From Bacteroidales bacterium (GTDB taxonomy: Bacteria > Bacteroidota > Bacteroidia > Bacteroidales > JAIOZK01): a stretch of DNA of 64,000 nucleotides. Where the stretch lies: contig JAIOZK010000004.1 in assembly GCA_021740625.1 (NCBI GenBank), positions 36,316 to 100,315 of the forward strand, in the 5' to 3' direction. Positions 33,391 through 41,903 of this stretch are shown piece after piece. The position numbers and the translations under genes are program-made. The notes beneath the pieces are model-generated. The model saw only the letters and a list, made by a program, of their open reading frames with translations, was not told the origin of the DNA and did no database searches. Within the stretch, counting starts at the first letter, position 1, and every line of letters begins with the position of its first letter.

Positions 33391-33398
33391 CAAAATTA
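33391..33398 (-). promoter_or_regulatory. -7 box upstream of gldE (TAATTTTG on the minus strand)
   Basis: The plus-strand CAAAATTA is TAATTTTG on the coding strand, fitting TAnnTTTG, 29 bp before the gldE ATG. It would let gldED be transcribed separately from ssb. The -33 element is not clear. Confidence 0.4.
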
Positions 33399-33492
33399 AT
33401 AATATTTGTACAAAGGCCATGATCTAAATCCTTAGCAGCAAAACTTTAAGGGTCTTTCAGAAATACATTGCTTTGCAACCAAAGCGAATGCT

Positions 33493-33900
33493 TTAGAACG
33501 GGAGATCGTCCTCCGGTTTGGGTTGTGCTTTTTCGGGTTCATTTACCTCCGATCCGGAGGACTGTTCGTTATCTCTTTTGGCACCCAACATGGTCATGTT
33601 CAATCCCCTGATTTCAGTGAAGTATTTTTTTACATTGTCCTGCTCGTAAGTGCGGGTTTCAATGCGCCCTTCAATATAAACCTGGTCTCCCTTTTTCAGG
33701 TATTTTTCAGCTACATCGGCCAAACCGCCCCACAGGACTATGTTGTGCCACTCGGTTTTTTCAACTTTTTCGCCATTTTTATTCTGAAAAGTTTCGTTTG
33801 TAGCAATTGAGAATTTAGTCATTTTTACGCCCGAATCAATGGTTCTGCTTTCGGGATCTTGTCCAAGTCTTCCAACTAAGATTGCTTTGTTTACTGACAT
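33493..33900 (-). CDS. ssb: Single-stranded DNA-binding protein
   Basis: 135 residues. N-terminal OB fold: MSVNKAILVGRLGQDPESRT, FSIATNE, TEWHNIVLWGGLADVAEKYL, KGDQVYIEGRIETRTYEQ. A Gln/Ser/Glu-rich tail ends in the conserved acidic tip PEDDLPF, which recruits repair and replication partners. It lies between mutY and gldE. Confidence 0.96.
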   Translation of the reverse strand: MSVNKAILVGRLGQDPESRTIDSGVKMTKFSIATNETFQNKNGEKVEKTEWHNIVLWGGLADVAEKYLKKGDQVYIEGRIETRTYEQDNVKKYFTEIRGLNMTMLGAKRDNEQSSGSEVNEPEKAQPKPEDDLPF

Positions 33901-33921
33901 AATGCTTAATTTTTAGTTATA

Positions 33922-33929
33922 CAAAGGTA
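33922..33929 (-). promoter_or_regulatory. -7 box upstream of ssb (TACCTTTG on the minus strand)
   Basis: The plus-strand CAAAGGTA reads TACCTTTG on the coding strand, matching TAnnTTTG, 21 bp from the ssb start codon. Confidence 0.45.
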
Positions 33930-34007
33930 TGAATTGATTGCTGAAATTGTATTAACAATGTTTAATTACTTTCAGCACCCAAATGTCCCACCCTCAGGCT
34001 GTTTTTT

Positions 34008-35063
34008 TTACGGATAATCTTGTAAAAACTTCTCTATCATCCTGGAAACGGGGTATTTGGAGATGTCAGATTTTTTTGTTTTGTGATAGTTTTTTCTGTT
34101 TGGCAATGCTGTAATATCCAACATGAAGAAGCGTGCATGAATTTGCTGGTGTGTTAGCTGATGTTTATATAAAGGGGAGCTTTGCCTCAAATTGAATATA
34201 AGTCCTTTTGTTAATTTTTTAAATTCCGGATGGGTGATCAAATCTTTCCATTTCATGGTATTCTCTGTTTCGATGAGGGGAAAGTCGTAAAGATTCATCC
34301 AGATGTCCCTTTCGTTTCGCTTTTTGAGCAAGGTCTTCTGTTCGGGATCATTCCAGTTGAAAACCAGGTAATGAAAATATCTTTTGCGGATTTTAATTTT
34401 TGGAGATCTGACAGGAAGCTTATCGACCTGGTCATTCCGAAAGGCGTAACAATCATTCTTAAAGATGCAATGATTGCAATCAGGATTTGCGGGGACGCAA
34501 TAAATAGAACCAAAATCCATGATGGCCTGGTTGAATTTTCCAGGCTCCTTTTTGCTGATAAGATCGTTTGCCTTGCTGATGAAAATCTTTTTTCCTTCGG
34601 GTTTATCAAAGGACTTCTTAATGCCGAAGATACGCGAAAGAACACGGATCACATTGCCGTCGACAACCGCCCTGGGCTCATCGAAGGCAATGGATGCTAT
34701 GGCGGCGGCTGTGTATTCACCGATGCCTTTTAGATTCAGCAGGTCTTTGTAATTATCAGGAAAAGTATACTGCTGATCATTTGCAATGATCCTGGCAGTG
34801 TGGTGAAGGTTGCGGGCCCGCGTATAATAACCGAGTCCCTGCCAGCATTTCAGAACTTCTTCTTCTGGCGCCCGGGCCAGGGAGGATACATCAGGATATT
34901 TTTCTGTGAAGTTGTGGTAATATGAAAGCCCCTGCTTGATCCTTGTTTGCTGTAGAATAATTTCCGAAAGCCATATTTTGTATGGATCAGTGGTTTTTCG
35001 CCAGGGCAGGTCCCTGCCATGGATTTCGTACCATGCTAATATTTCCCTTCCAAAATCCTTCAT
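34008..35063 (-). CDS. mutY: A/G-specific adenine DNA glycosylase MutY
   Basis: 351 residues; removes adenine mispaired with 8-oxoguanine. The N-terminal domain has WRKTTDPYKIWLSEIILQQT (catalytic Glu) and the helix-hairpin-helix LKGIGEYTAAAIASIAF followed by catalytic Asp in VVDGNVIRVLSR. The [4Fe-4S] cysteines are in CVPANPDCNHCIFKNDC (CX6CX2CX5C). The C-terminal NUDIX-like 8-oxoG recognition domain is present from about 225 on. A TAnnTTTG-type box (TAAATTTG, minus strand, 35075-35082) lies very close to the start codon, which would leave a very short leader. Confidence 0.95.
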   Translation of the reverse strand: MKDFGREILAWYEIHGRDLPWRKTTDPYKIWLSEIILQQTRIKQGLSYYHNFTEKYPDVSSLARAPEEEVLKCWQGLGYYTRARNLHHTARIIANDQQYTFPDNYKDLLNLKGIGEYTAAAIASIAFDEPRAVVDGNVIRVLSRIFGIKKSFDKPEGKKIFISKANDLISKKEPGKFNQAIMDFGSIYCVPANPDCNHCIFKNDCYAFRNDQVDKLPVRSPKIKIRKRYFHYLVFNWNDPEQKTLLKKRNERDIWMNLYDFPLIETENTMKWKDLITHPEFKKLTKGLIFNLRQSSPLYKHQLTHQQIHARFFMLDITALPNRKNYHKTKKSDISKYPVSRMIEKFLQDYP

Positions 35064-35141
35064 ATTTGATCGAACAAATTTATACAGAGTTATTTAGAAT
35101 TAAAAAAAATTGTAAATCTTCTCATTGAAAGGAAAAAATTA

Positions 35142-35149
35142 TATCTTTG
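35142..35149 (+). promoter_or_regulatory. -7 box of the HU-like gene (TATCTTTG)
   Basis: TATCTTTG fits TAnnTTTG and lies 50 bp upstream of the ATG at 35200, giving a leader of about 45 bases that is very AT-rich, as in highly expressed genes of this phylum. Confidence 0.55.
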
Positions 35150-35199
35150 CAGGCCTAATTAGAAAATTTATTATCAATTAATTAAAAAAATATTGCATT

Positions 35200-35487
35200 A
35201 TGACTAAAGCTGAAATTGTAGCAGAGATTGCAAACAAAACCGGAATTGAAAAAGTAGCAGTTCAAGCTGTGGTTGAATCTTTTATGGATACTGTAAAGAA
35301 TTCAATGGTGAACGGCGAAAATGTTTACCTTAGAGGTTTTGGTAGCTTTATTATCAAAGAAAGGGCCGAAAAAACGGGAAGAAACATTTCGAAAAACACA
35401 ACCATCATTATTCCTGCGCACAACATTCCTGCATTTAAACCAGCGAAAACATTTGTTAACGCCGTGAAGGACAACGTAAAATTATAA
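35200..35487 (+). CDS. HU/IHF-family DNA-binding protein
   Basis: 95 residues. It has TKAEIVAEIANKTGIEKVAV at the start, the beta-arm base NGENVYLRGFGSFIIKERAEKTGRN, and the C-terminal IPAFKPAKTFVNAVKDNVK. A nucleoid-bending protein of the HU/IHF fold; which subtype cannot be told. It lies upstream of the tiny basic protein and rng, an order recurring in Bacteroidetes. Confidence 0.94.
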   Translation: MTKAEIVAEIANKTGIEKVAVQAVVESFMDTVKNSMVNGENVYLRGFGSFIIKERAEKTGRNISKNTTIIIPAHNIPAFKPAKTFVNAVKDNVKL

Positions 35488-35512
35488 CGAACTACCTAAA
35501 GAGAAGAAATTT

Positions 35513-35602
35513 ATGCCAAGCGGGAAAAAAAGAAAAAGACATAAGATGGCTACGCACAAGCGTAAAAAACGCTTGAGGAAAAACAGACACAAAAAGAGAT
35601 AA
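35513..35602 (+). CDS. 29-residue basic protein (AURKAIP1/COX24-domain, bS22-like)
   Basis: The ATG at 35513 encodes MPSGKKRKRHKMATHKRKKR and a further nine residues (LRKNRHKKR), stop 35600-35602. The composition is almost entirely Lys, Arg and His. It matches the tiny Bacteroidetes proteins with the COX24/AURKAIP1 motif, related to ribosomal protein bS22, which sits on the small ribosomal subunit. It is 25 bp after the HU gene and 4 bp before a strong terminator, so the two form a short transcript. Too short for most gene callers. Confidence 0.75.
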   Translation: MPSGKKRKRHKMATHKRKKRLRKNRHKKR

Positions 35603-35606
35603 TTCA

Positions 35607-35640
35607 TTTTTTAGTACCGGAAACCTCCGGTACTAAAAAA
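35607..35640 (+). terminator. Rho-independent terminator after the HU-like/basic-protein pair
   Basis: A 15-bp perfect stem TTTTTTAGTACCGGA, AACC loop, TCCGGTACTAAAAAA. T- and A-runs form the base of the stem, so it can act on both strands. Transcription of the HU unit should end here, before rng. Confidence 0.85.
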
Positions 35641-35722
35641 TATTATTCCCCGGAATCGCTACTCCTCTGCCTTAGAATCATTGGTCATATTGCCGGTGAT
35701 ATCATTTTAAAAGATTTTCAAT

Positions 35723-37273
35723 GTGGACAAAGAATTAGTAATTGATTCGCAACCGTCTGAAGTCAATATAGCTTTGCTTGAGGACAATTCGCTTGTTGAA
35801 CTTCAAAAGGAAAAGAACAACAACAATTATGCTGTAGGAGATATTTACCTGGGAAGGGTAAAAAAGATCATGCCCGGGCTGAATGCTGCTTTTGTGGATG
35901 TGGGTTATGAGCGGGATGCATTTTTGCACTACCTGGATCTGGGGCCACAGGTCAGGTCCCTGATCAAATTTTCCAACATGACCCGTTCGAACAAAGGGCC
36001 AAAGCCTTCCATGGATCATTTCAATTTCGAACCCGATATTGAAAAAACCGGGAAGATCACACAGGTGTTGAAATCAAACCAGCAGGTAGTGGTGCAGATT
36101 GCCAAAGAACCCATTTCCACCAAAGGTCCCAGGATTTCATCCGAACTATCTTTTGCCGGGAGATTCCTGGTACTGGTTCCCTTTTCGAACCGGATCTCTA
36201 TTTCGCAAAAAATCAAGAGCAGCGAAGAACGAAAACGACTCAAAAGGCTGATCCTGAGCATCAAGCCTAAAAATTTTGGTGTGATCATCCGGACAGTTGC
36301 CGAGAACAAAATGGTGGCAGAACTGGATACCGATTTGCGAAATCTGACCGAGAAATGGAATACGCTTATCAAAAAACTGGCCTCAGCCAAAGCACCCCAG
36401 AAGGTTGTCAGTGAACTGGACAGGACTTCGGCCCTCCTCAGGGACATCCTGACAGAATCCTTTAACAGCATAAATGTGAATGACCAGGTGCTGGCCGAAG
36501 AAATAAAGCATTATATCGGTACCATTGCCCCGAAAAAGGTTGAGATCGTTAAGCTTTACAAGGGCAAGAAACCAATCTTTGAGAAGTTTGGTGTCGACAA
36601 ACAGATCAAGAGTTCCTTTGGCAAAACCGTTACCATCAAAAGCGGGGTTTATCTGATCATAGAGCATACTGAAGCCTTGCACGTAATCGATGTGAACAGC
36701 GGTCACAGGGTGAACAAGGAGATCAGTCAGGAGCAAAACGCACTGGCCGTTAATGTGGAGGCGGCTGCCGAGATTGCCAGGCAGTTGCGGTTGCGCGATA
36801 TGGGCGGCATCATTGTGATCGATTTTATCGATATGAATGAAGGTAAGAACCGCCGTGCCCTGTTTCAGAAGCTGAAAGAAGAGATGGCGAAAGACAGGGC
36901 CAAACATACCATCCTTCCACCGAGTAAATTTGGTTTGGTGCAGATCACCCGGCAGCGTGTTCGCCCCGAGATGAACCTGGAAGTATTGGAAAAATGCCCC
37001 ACCTGCGGGGGAACAGGAAAGATCAGACCCAGCATTATCATTACCGATGAGATCGAAAATAATCTCAGGTATTTGCTGCATGATCAAAATGAAAAGAAAC
37101 TGGAACTTGCCCTGCACCCATACCTGGAGGCATACCTGAAAAAAGGAATCCCATCCATCCGGGATAAATGGTATATGAAATACAAGAAGTGGATTAAGCT
37201 GAAACCCATGAATTCATACCATTTCCTGGAATACAGGTTCTTTAACAAGAACAAGGAAGAGATTAAAATGTAA
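35723..37273 (+). CDS. rng: Ribonuclease G/E family endoribonuclease
   Basis: 516 residues, RNase G-sized. The S1 RNA-binding domain is near the start (GDIYLGRVKKIMPGLNAAFVDVGYERDAFLH). The catalytic DNase I-like domain carries HVIDVNSGHR and GGIIVIDFIDM, with the metal-binding Asp residues. The zinc-link cysteines are in EKCPTCGGTGKI. The start is GTG at 35723: the in-frame upstream stop is at 35708-35710 and no ATG lies between. It processes rRNA and degrades mRNA. Confidence 0.93.
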   Translation: MDKELVIDSQPSEVNIALLEDNSLVELQKEKNNNNYAVGDIYLGRVKKIMPGLNAAFVDVGYERDAFLHYLDLGPQVRSLIKFSNMTRSNKGPKPSMDHFNFEPDIEKTGKITQVLKSNQQVVVQIAKEPISTKGPRISSELSFAGRFLVLVPFSNRISISQKIKSSEERKRLKRLILSIKPKNFGVIIRTVAENKMVAELDTDLRNLTEKWNTLIKKLASAKAPQKVVSELDRTSALLRDILTESFNSINVNDQVLAEEIKHYIGTIAPKKVEIVKLYKGKKPIFEKFGVDKQIKSSFGKTVTIKSGVYLIIEHTEALHVIDVNSGHRVNKEISQEQNALAVNVEAAAEIARQLRLRDMGGIIVIDFIDMNEGKNRRALFQKLKEEMAKDRAKHTILPPSKFGLVQITRQRVRPEMNLEVLEKCPTCGGTGKIRPSIIITDEIENNLRYLLHDQNEKKLELALHPYLEAYLKKGIPSIRDKWYMKYKKWIKLKPMNSYHFLEYRFFNKNKEEIKM

Positions 37274-37284
37274 TTTGCTGCCGT

Positions 37285-37626
37285 ATGCATGAAATGTCGA
37301 TAGCTATGAATATCATCGAAATTGCTACGGAGGAAGCATACAAGGCCAATACTGCTAAATTTTCCAGGATCATTCTCGACATTGGCTCCCTTTCCGGTGT
37401 GGAATTAGATGCCCTTGAGTTCGCCATGGAATCTGCCAAAAAGGCAACTGTGCTGGACGGGGCCGATGTGCAGATTAATTATATTCAAGCCCGGGCAAGA
37501 TGCAGGCAGTGCGGTCATGAATTCGGAGTGGATTCTGTATTCAATGTTTGTGAAAAATGCCAGAACTATGATCTTGAGATTATACAGGGTAAGGAAATGA
37601 AGATCAAATCACTGATCCTGGAATAA
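37285..37626 (+). CDS. hypA: Hydrogenase maturation nickel chaperone HypA
   Basis: 113 residues. Starts MHEMSIA, the nickel-binding N-terminus (Met1, His2, Glu3). The zinc domain has two CxxC pairs, ARCRQCGHEF and VCEKCQNY. HypA delivers nickel to [NiFe]-hydrogenase or urease apoenzymes. It is 11 bp after rng and has no other hyp gene nearby, so the enzyme it serves must be coded elsewhere. Confidence 0.93.
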   Translation: MHEMSIAMNIIEIATEEAYKANTAKFSRIILDIGSLSGVELDALEFAMESAKKATVLDGADVQINYIQARARCRQCGHEFGVDSVFNVCEKCQNYDLEIIQGKEMKIKSLILE

Positions 37627-37822
37627 TCCCTGATAAGTCATTCAAAAGATAAAACGCTTGTTAAATCAATGAGATTGTTTTTTCACAAGCATGAGTAAAC
37701 TGAAAAAACAAAGTCGAGCTGATCTCCTTCCAGTTGAAGGGGCTCCAGAATTGTAACTTATCTGAAGGCAGTCAAGTTCTCCGGCATAGGACAAATCAAA
37801 CGAATATTTGTATTTTTGCCCC

Positions 37823-38818
37823 ATGGAAACAGTTGTAAGCGGCATCAGGCCAACGGGGAACCTGCACTTGGGTAATTATTTCGGTGCGGTGAAGAATTTT
37901 ATCAAAATGCAAAATGAAAGCAATTGCTATTTCTTTATTGCAGATTATCATTCATTGACAACACATCCTACACCCGAAGACCTGCATGGCAATGTAAAAC
38001 AGGTGCTTGCAGAATACCTGGCCTCCGGACTGGATCCCGAAAAAGCTGTGATCTATTTGCAGAGCGATGTTCCTGAAGTTACGGAATTGTACCTGCTGCT
38101 CAACATGAATGCCTATGTGGGTGAACTGGAAAGATGCACTTCTTTCAAAGAGAAAGTCAGAAAACAACCCGATAATGTAAATGCAGGCTTACTGACCTAT
38201 CCTGTGCTGATGGCGGCTGATGTGATCATTCATAAAGCAGCGAAAGTACCGGTTGGAAAGGACCAGGAGCAGAACCTGGAGATGATGCGTACCTTTGCCC
38301 GCAGGTTCAACCGCATGTACAAAGCGGATTATTTCCCCATCCCGCAGGCTTATAATTTCGGGGAGCAACTGATCAAAATTCCTGGTCTCGACGGCAGTGG
38401 TAAGATGGGCAAAAGCGAAGCGGAAGGCAATGCCATCTTTCTATACGACGAACCCAAAGTTCTGAAGAAAAAGGTCATGCGCGCGGTTACGGATGCAGGT
38501 CCAACGCAAATGAATCAGCAAAAACCCGAACCCATCCAAAACCTTTTTACACTGATGGAGGTTGTTTCTGATAAGGAAGCCTTGGAATACTTTGATGAGC
38601 AGTACAATCAGTGCAGCATCCGGTATGGTGATATGAAAAAGCAGCTTGCCGAAGATATTGAGAAATTTGTAGCACCCATTCGCGAAAGGATCAAGGAGAT
38701 CAAGGCCGATGAAGCATACCTGGGCAGGGTGGCAAAGATGGGAGCTGATAAAGCCCGCGAGAGTGCATCCAGAACATTGAATGAGGTCAGGGAGATCATC
38801 GGTTTCAGAAAATTTTAA
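37823..38818 (+). CDS. trpS: Tryptophan-tRNA ligase
   Basis: 331 residues, class I aminoacyl-tRNA synthetase. HIGH-type motif GNLHLGNYFGAV, the KMSKS-type loop as GSGKMGKSEA, the tRNA-Trp-specific ADYHSLTTHP and DVIIHKAAKVPVGKDQEQNLEM blocks. The ATG at 37823 is used; a TTG five codons earlier is open but lies inside a TATTTTTG box (37811-37818). Confidence 0.96.
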   Translation: METVVSGIRPTGNLHLGNYFGAVKNFIKMQNESNCYFFIADYHSLTTHPTPEDLHGNVKQVLAEYLASGLDPEKAVIYLQSDVPEVTELYLLLNMNAYVGELERCTSFKEKVRKQPDNVNAGLLTYPVLMAADVIIHKAAKVPVGKDQEQNLEMMRTFARRFNRMYKADYFPIPQAYNFGEQLIKIPGLDGSGKMGKSEAEGNAIFLYDEPKVLKKKVMRAVTDAGPTQMNQQKPEPIQNLFTLMEVVSDKEALEYFDEQYNQCSIRYGDMKKQLAEDIEKFVAPIRERIKEIKADEAYLGRVAKMGADKARESASRTLNEVREIIGFRKF

Positions 38819-38828
38819 TTTACAGATC

Positions 38829-39197
38829 ATGCAGAAATTTTTAGCTTTCCTCAGCAACTGGCTGCTCCGTTTGGGTGTCATTGCCTTTTTTATCCCAATA
38901 CTGATTGAATACTGGAAGAATCCCGGCTTTGAAGAAGAAGCCTGGTTCTGGACTGCCAGGATTGTTTATGTATTGATCTTTCTGCTGATCGTAATAATAT
39001 GCATTGTTCTGAACCGGCTGAAATTCTACAACTACGGTTTTTCACTTGTCTTCGTAGCTTCTCTATATACGATTGTCGATACCTATTATAAATACGGGAT
39101 CACAGAAAAACATGCGGTATACTTTTTGATACTGGTTGCCTCCTTCTATTTTATGACGAAAACCGAGCGCCTGAAGAAAAGACGCGGTTTTAAATAG
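38829..39197 (+). CDS. Small integral membrane protein, unknown function
   Basis: 122 residues with four hydrophobic stretches (about 10-26, 38-58, 64-84, 94-110), charged ends (ERLKKRRGFK) and no recognised motif. The start is at 38829; a longer in-frame start lies within trpS. It is 10 bp after trpS and 13 bp before hflX, so it is part of the same transcription unit. Confidence 0.65.
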   Translation: MQKFLAFLSNWLLRLGVIAFFIPILIEYWKNPGFEEEAWFWTARIVYVLIFLLIVIICIVLNRLKFYNYGFSLVFVASLYTIVDTYYKYGITEKHAVYFLILVASFYFMTKTERLKKRRGFK

Positions 39198-39210
39198 CGG
39201 AGCACATTGC

Positions 39211-40410
39211 ATGGAAGTATTGACAGATAAGATTCTCAAAGAAAAAGCCATTCTGATCGGGATAACGACCAGCCAGGAGGACAAGGAAAGGATCGATGAA
39301 TACCTTGATGAATTGTCTTTCCTGGTGGATACTGCCGGCGGTATACCTGTGGCGCGATTTATACAACACCTGGATAAGCCGAATCCCAAAAGCTTTGTGG
39401 GGGAAGGAAAGCTGCAGGAGATCCGTGATTTTGTGAAAGAAAATCATGTTGATATTGCAGTATTCGATGAAGAGCTATCGGCATCGCAGATTCGCAATAT
39501 CGAGAAGACTTTGAAATGCAGAATCCTCGACAGGACCAACCTCATCCTGGATATTTTTGCCAGCCGGGCCAAGACAGCCCATGCCAAAACACAGGTCGAA
39601 CTGGCCCAGTATGAATACCTGCTACCCCGCCTGGCCGGCATGTGGACGCACCTGGAAAGACAGCGGGGAGGTATCGGCCTCAGGGGGCCCGGTGAGCGGG
39701 AAATCGAGACCGACCGCCGTATCATCCGCGACCGCATTGCCCTGCTGAAGAAAAAACTGGAGCAGATCGACAAGCAAAAGGCCACACAAAGAGGAAACCG
39801 CGGAAGCATGATCAGGGTGGCGCTGGTAGGCTATACCAATGTGGGTAAATCCACTTTGATGAACCTGCTGAGCAAATCCGAAGTTTTTGCGGAGGATAAA
39901 TTGTTTGCCACACTTGATACCACGGTCAGGAAAGTTGTCATTGATAATCTTCCTTTTCTGGCAGCCGACACGGTGGGTTTTATCAGAAAGCTTCCGCACA
40001 GCCTGGTAGAATCTTTCAAGTCCACCCTGGATGAGGTTAGGGAAGCCGACCTGCTATTGCATATCGTGGATATTTCTCATCCTGATTTCGAGGAACAGAT
40101 CAATGTTGTGCAGCAAACCCTGGCTGATATCGGGATCATCGACAAACCTACCATCATGGTCTTCAACAAGATCGACGCCTATACCTATGTAGAAAAAGAG
40201 GATGATGACCTGACGCCAGTTACTGCTGAAAATTATACACTCGAAGACCTGCGCAAAACCTGGATGAACCGACTGGATTATCCTGTGATCTTTGTTTCAG
40301 CAAAGGAGAAGAAAAACCTTGATGAGCTGAAGGATATTTTATATGAGGAGGTTAAGCGGATACATATACAAAGGTATCCGTATAATAATTTTCTTTACCA
40401 GAAATATTAA
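39211..40410 (+). CDS. hflX: Ribosome-associated GTPase HflX
   Basis: 399 residues. N-terminal nucleotide-binding domain (PKSFVGEGKLQEI, VFDEELSASQIRNIE), the Gly-rich linker with RGGIGLRGPGEREIETDRR, then the G domain: G1 GYTNVGKSTLMN, G3 DTVGFIRKLPH, G4 NKID and G5 SAKEKKN. HflX splits stalled ribosomes under stress. Its end overlaps by 4 bp the convergent hypothetical gene. Confidence 0.95.
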   Translation: MEVLTDKILKEKAILIGITTSQEDKERIDEYLDELSFLVDTAGGIPVARFIQHLDKPNPKSFVGEGKLQEIRDFVKENHVDIAVFDEELSASQIRNIEKTLKCRILDRTNLILDIFASRAKTAHAKTQVELAQYEYLLPRLAGMWTHLERQRGGIGLRGPGEREIETDRRIIRDRIALLKKKLEQIDKQKATQRGNRGSMIRVALVGYTNVGKSTLMNLLSKSEVFAEDKLFATLDTTVRKVVIDNLPFLAADTVGFIRKLPHSLVESFKSTLDEVREADLLLHIVDISHPDFEEQINVVQQTLADIGIIDKPTIMVFNKIDAYTYVEKEDDDLTPVTAENYTLEDLRKTWMNRLDYPVIFVSAKEKKNLDELKDILYEEVKRIHIQRYPYNNFLYQKY

Positions 40411-41765
40411 TTGATACATTCTTTATCTTCAAGTGTTTCAATGATGACATTTATCATATTGCGTTTGCACTCTTTTAGAAAAATGTCTCCCTTCCGTTTA
40501 ACCTTTAGAATATAGTATTGATGGTCAAGCACATTGGGGTCGAAATCTTCAACCTCAACTGAATGTTCCCGTGAGGCTATTGTCAGTACAGCTTTCCCCC
40601 GGAAAGGAGATACAGGCATATTGTAGTATTGGGATTCCCGCAGGCAGTTAAATTTATTGTTATTCAGATAGATACACACATCTTCATCAATTTTTGAATA
40701 ATCGGAATAATAGAAAGTTTTTATGGTTTGCAGTTTAAAGGGGTCTTTCATCTCCAACGGGAAAAGTGTACCCGAGTTAAAGTCGAGCCAATGTTCTACA
40801 TAGTAATTTTTTTCGGCAACTTCGTGTACAATTGCTCCCAGCATACCGCCTATTGCGCCAAACATTACCCCTGTGTAAACGGCTGTATAATTAAGCGACT
40901 GATTTTCTAATTTTAAAGATGTTTTCAGACTGTCGTTTTCCTGGTTCAGTAAATACAATTTGTCGTCAATATGAATGAAGAGGTTTGTTCCATCCGAAAT
41001 GCCCCAGTATTTTTCAGGTTCTTCATCTTCAAATTTTACTTTTGCCGTAAGTATCGTATCCTCTTTTACTTTATATTTCAGTTCAAAAGGATAGTTTGTA
41101 TTGATTATATTATCCCTGAAATCATTAAAGTTCAGGTATACTCCTTTTATCAAATCAGGCTGGTTGAGTATTTCATGCGTTGAATAATCCTTTACAGGAA
41201 AGTGCAGATCCTCCCATGATATTGCATCATAGGTCAGGTGATTTAAATCATCCCGTTTGTTGAAGTCTTCAAAGCATGTATTAAAAGCTAAGAGAAGATT
41301 TTCATCATGCAGTCCTGTTATGTTGAGACTGCTTTCTTTGATGGAAGCAACGGCTTGAAAAAGGTCAAGGTAAAGAGAATCTCTCCTTCCGATAAAACTG
41401 ATGTTCAGGTCGGCGGCTGCAAAACTGCCTTTGGCAGGAATGCGTAATTCAGAAATGAACAGATTGTTGATTTTAATGATAAGGGGTTTTGTGTTTTCTT
41501 TTTGCGGAAAATTCTGTTTAAGAAAATCAAAAACTGAAGTTCGGATATCTTCTTCAAAATATGCCGCTACCTGCTTATCGCTAAACCCTTTGTAAACGAA
41601 TCCTATGCAGTCCTTTTCTTCCTGGGCTACGATTACATCTTCAATGTGATATCCGAATTCATCAAATCTGTTCAGGTTCTCCTGAAACTCTATGATCTCC
41701 TGGGCATAAGCAGAAAGGGAGTGAAGCAATACAATGATAAGGAAAGAGTAGGCTTTGTTCATCAT
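40407..41765 (-). CDS. Secreted protein of unknown function
   Basis: 452 residues. A signal peptide MNKAYSFLIIVLLHSLSAYAQ is present (start at 41765 or one codon later). One hydrophobic, Gly-rich segment at about 296-315 (GVMFGAIGGMLGAIVHEVAE) could be a membrane helix. The rest is acidic and rich in Phe/Tyr/Asn, with no family I recognise. No T9SS sorting domain is visible at the C-terminus, which ends in a Cys-containing tail (FLKECKRN, LEDKECIN). It is convergent with hflX and divergent from lnt. Confidence 0.6.
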   Translation of the reverse strand: MMNKAYSFLIIVLLHSLSAYAQEIIEFQENLNRFDEFGYHIEDVIVAQEEKDCIGFVYKGFSDKQVAAYFEEDIRTSVFDFLKQNFPQKENTKPLIIKINNLFISELRIPAKGSFAAADLNISFIGRRDSLYLDLFQAVASIKESSLNITGLHDENLLLAFNTCFEDFNKRDDLNHLTYDAISWEDLHFPVKDYSTHEILNQPDLIKGVYLNFNDFRDNIINTNYPFELKYKVKEDTILTAKVKFEDEEPEKYWGISDGTNLFIHIDDKLYLLNQENDSLKTSLKLENQSLNYTAVYTGVMFGAIGGMLGAIVHEVAEKNYYVEHWLDFNSGTLFPLEMKDPFKLQTIKTFYYSDYSKIDEDVCIYLNNNKFNCLRESQYYNMPVSPFRGKAVLTIASREHSVEVEDFDPNVLDHQYYILKVKRKGDIFLKECKRNMINVIIETLEDKECIN

Positions 41766-41874
41766 GAGTGTACTTGAATTTATTTTGTTTTCAAATGTAA
41801 CAAGATTTAGGTATTAAACCGAAAGTTAAACAATCTTTAAAATAACCTTCATCTGCCTTTTTGATCTTATTCCC

Positions 41875-41882
41875 TATATTTG
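41875..41882 (+). promoter_or_regulatory. -7 box upstream of lnt (TATATTTG)
   Basis: TATATTTG matches TAnnTTTG and lies 21 bp before the ATG at 41904. No well-spaced -33 element is seen. Confidence 0.45.
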
Positions 41883-41903
41883 CCGGACACAAACACAACA
41901 CGG

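Noticed and set aside
37808..37822. TTG start for trpS five codons upstream
   Set aside because: It lies in a TATTTTTG promoter-like box and the family N-terminus fits METVVSGIRPTG from 37823.
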